Origin: Viscum album
Taxonomy: Eukaryota; Streptophyta; Magnoliopsida; Santalales; Viscaceae
DNA length: 64,000 bases
Direction of reading: 5' to 3'
NCBI GenBank assembly: GCA_963277665.1
Contig: OY728122.1
Span: 1,542,454,868-1,542,518,867, forward strand
Below, one piece after another: positions 61,313 to 64,000 of this stretch (position 1 is the first letter of the stretch; each line of letters starts with the position of its first letter). The notes beneath the pieces were generated by a model, which worked only from the letters and a program-made list of their open reading frames with translations, made no database searches and was not told where the DNA came from. The position numbers and the translations under genes are program-made.

Positions 61313-62578
61313 AAAATAAATCAAACACATATATATCATATATCTCATATATCACATCAATCAATATTAATCACCATTAATCAATTTTAGCAACATTTCA
61401 CATCATGGTATCATCGTAATTTATCATAACAAACATGGTTCTTCAATATAATCCCATGGAATAATATAATAATTCACTATTAAACCATTTTGAATTATTT
61501 ATCCATATTACTTATTAACCCATTAAGGTTAATCCAACCATCTCATAGTCATAATTATTAATTAATTCATAAACAAATTAATTGAACAATTATACAATCC
61601 AAATATCCCATCAATTTCACAATAACAAAATTCCATTAATTAATGTAATTCCACCAATTTCAATTTCCCCAAATTAATCCAAATCATTATCACATGGAAA
61701 TTAAATTAAATCAATTCAATCATCAATGTAATTTCCCAATCATGGTAGTTTCAATTTTATAATTACAAATATGTAATTAAATCAAGATAATGGGATTTGT
61801 AATTTAAACCACCTGCCTAAAAATTGATGATAAACACTCACTAGTGAAAAGACCTAATTAAAGAGGAATAATCAAAAACAAAATAAATAAAAATATATAG
61901 ATCTGAAACCTAGATCCAATATAAAAAATATTATATCTTCCAAAACCTATATCTAGATCCATCACCAATGTAGGAAAACAACCCTTCAAAAGATGAGAGA
62001 AGGATGAGAGACCAGGAGAAAACCATATGGGATGAGAATATCTTGCTAGGATAGGTGTAGATCTTAAATTTGGTATTCAAATCATTAAAAATGGAGGTTG
62101 TAAGGACTTAGAATCCATTCAACAACCTCTAATAATGAGAGTAATTTTTTAGGTTTGAATTAGGTTGAGTTTGGGTAAATTTTGGGGGGTTTAAGATTTT
62201 TAAAACCAATTTTTGGAATATTAAAAATTATGTACATGGTTTCCTAGGTACGGGAACACATTTTTTCAAACTGTGTGCCTAAATTTTGTTCCTCTTATAG
62301 GTAGTTCATGGTCACTCCTAATAGGGGACACAGTTTTACACAAGGTGCACCAACTATGCAATCCCTCATTCTCTTGGGTTTCACAGTTTGTGGGGGTTGG
62401 GTGCACGGTTTGGGAAACCTATGTGCCAATCGTGCACTACCCAAATCCCCTCTCAGAACATCCAATTTTTACCCAAACTCACCAAATATAAAATACAAAA
62501 AAAACATACTCAAAAAAAGGAAAAATAGTACCTATAATTGAGCTCAAGGAATCCCTATAAAAATGTTTGGATATTATA
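61313..62578 (-). repeat. Right LTR of element 4, piece 3
   Basis: Aligns with 41315-42579 ('acatcaatcaatatta', 'catggttctt.aatataatc', 'cacccaaactcacc'-type tract near 62470). Ends ATATTATA at 62578, matching the left copy's end GATCTTATA. Confidence 0.88.
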
Positions 62579-62689
62579 ACGGTAAATCAATATAAACCTA
62601 TATATTTGTTAAACTTTTCTTATAATATTTTTTCTAGTCTCATTAATAGTATAATTTATAGTTTTATTTAAATATTAATCTTATAATAA

Positions 62690-64000
62690 CAACATGGGCT
62701 TGTGAAAGGGAGAGGTATTTTGGGGGAATTGGTTTTTCCAAAGAAATGGTTTAGAACTTGAATAAAACGTTTGTTGGATCTAATATAATGGTCATGGTTG
62801 ATATGAATAAGGCCTATGATAAAATATAATGGAGATTCATTTTAAGGTTCATGAGAATATTTTTCCTTCATGAATGGTTTTATGACTTGTGTTCCAGGTG
62901 TCATGCTTCTCAATGGATTCATTTTTCTCTAATGGGAATGTATTTTGGTTTTTTAAATCATTCTATAGTGTTAGTAAAGGTGATAACCTATCACCTATTC
63001 TCTTCAATATGGACCAGGATCCACTTACAAGGAATATTCATCAAATCCTGGAATATGAGAAGATCTTTTCCTACAATAACAGGTTTAGGAATAGCCTTAT
63101 GTCTCATATCATGTTTGATGATGACATTTTATTTTTTTATTAATGGAAGGATAATATCAATAATTAGTTTAACTAAAATCATGTCTACATATAGCACCTT
63201 GAGTGTTCAGAGCATAAATTTAATAAATATTGGTGTTTTCATTTCAAATAAATTCTTATGGATATGTAACAATGAAATTATCAACAAAATGGGAATGAAA
63301 AGATGAAAAATTCCAACGGTGTATCTTGGTGATCCTATTTCTAATGGAAGTATCAAAAAGTTTCTCTTTCAAGATATCATCAACTGGGTCATAGGGAGAA
63401 TTTTTAATTATAAAAATAGGTTCCTCTTATTTGGTGGAATGATTAAAATGATCAAAAGTTTACATACATAAATCCCAATGTAATGTTATCAATTATTAAA
63501 CCATTGAAGAGGGAAATTTCAATGCTATAAAAAAATTTGGATACCATCTTATGGGATGAAAATCAATCTGGTTGATTTCGTTGGGCATTGTGGAAATGAA
63601 TAGAAATCCAATTTATAAAGGTGGTATCGGGTTACATAATGTGGAGGAGACCTTGTGATCCATGAAAGTGAGGTTGGGGTGGAAATTTTTTAAGGGAAAT
63701 TTATTTTGGAAATGTTCATTAAATATAGGTATAGGGAAGATTAGAGGGTGTGTTATATGTGAAATAGAATACTGTCAAGTTTCTCAGGGTGTAAGGTTGA
63801 TCAGATAGAGGAGATGTTGGGGGAAGTTCACTGGAATGAAGGGAGTGGAGACATTAACCTATTGGAGGTTAATTGGTTGGGATAAACCTTTCATTTTAAG
63901 GATTTACCACTCCAACCATAAATTTTTGGGATGCTTGCTTATACCTAACCTTATTGGAAGCTATTATGAATCAAAATCATAAGGATATTATTTATAGTAT
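62690..64000 (+). pseudogene. LINE (L1-type) reverse transcriptase half, broken, continues past window end
   Basis: Starts with 'HGLVKGRGI', the GFVxGR-like RT motif, then 'VDMNKAYDKI' near 62800. After a frameshift come 'KGDNLSPILFN..QDPLTRNI' and 'SHIMFDDDILFFY' (63114-63125 encodes FDDD; usual is F/Y-ADD, so Ala has become Asp). Later 'INLINIGVFIS', 'VYLGDPISNGSIKKFLF' and 'GGMIKMIKS' follow in the order seen in plant L1 RT, then a decayed C-terminal region to the window end. Same strand as the endonuclease half at 21610-22560. Confidence 0.9.

Larger units (their letters stand above)
40153..62578 (-). mobile_element. Element 4: minus-strand Ty3/gypsy chromovirus, right LTR split by two insertions
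   Basis: Minus strand: right (5') LTR in three pieces, degenerate primer site, gag, protease, RT, RNase H, integrase, chromodomain, polypurine tract and left (3') LTR. With insertions removed it is about 10.1 kb and its LTRs are 2,427 and about 2,370 bp. It is the same family as element 3 but the proteins differ widely, so the two are independent old insertions. I could not find matching TSDs (AAGAT before 40153, ACGGT after 62578). Confidence 0.88.

Overview
This window looks like plant nuclear DNA, probably from an angiosperm with a large, repeat-rich genome. The species cannot be named from the sequence. I recognise no host gene, rRNA or tRNA. Nearly everything identifiable is transposable-element sequence, mostly long-LTR Ty3/gypsy chromoviruses. 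Their domain order (gag, protease, RT, RNase H, integrase, C-terminal chromodomain), an initiator-Met-tRNA-type primer site and LTRs of 2.3-3.5 kb fit the Tekay/Del lineage.

Layout. (1) 1-12800: element 1, a minus-strand chromovirus whose left LTR is cut by the window start. A 3.46-kb related solo LTR (4516-7980) sits between its protease and RT regions, flanked by CATCC. (2) 12801-15080: a tandem satellite of 176-181-bp monomers in a three-monomer higher-order repeat of about 535 bp, four copies. Element 1 ends directly against it. (3) 15081-22880: AT-rich noncoding DNA, a G-rich purine tract, a possible CACTA end, a decayed gypsy integrase on the minus strand, an unidentified stretch, and the endonuclease half of a LINE on the plus strand. 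(4) 22881-40152: element 3, a plus-strand chromovirus lacking its 5' end. Its 3' LTR is interrupted by the complete element 2 (26399-37585, minus strand, TSD CTACT) and by a 747-bp tRNA-headed SINE-like retroposon with a 25-bp TSD. (5) 40153-62578: element 4, a minus-strand relative of element 3. The two elements meet LTR to LTR, forming a large imperfect inverted repeat. Element 4's right LTR is split in three by element 5 (48756-57073, an LTR element without recognisable pol) and a probable solo LTR (57343-61312). (6) 62690-64000: the reverse-transcriptase half of a LINE on the plus strand. The order suggests, without proof, that the LINE was split by the roughly 40-kb nest.

All coding regions are pseudogenes. 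Element 2 is the clearest: gag-pol stays in one frame for about 1,500 codons and is broken only by 14 in-frame stops. Several of these match C-to-T change when compared with element 1, as expected for methylated, silenced DNA. Relative insertion order can be read from nesting: the elements 3 and 4 are older than element 2, the SINE, element 5 and the solo LTR; element 1 is older than its solo LTR and younger than the satellite.
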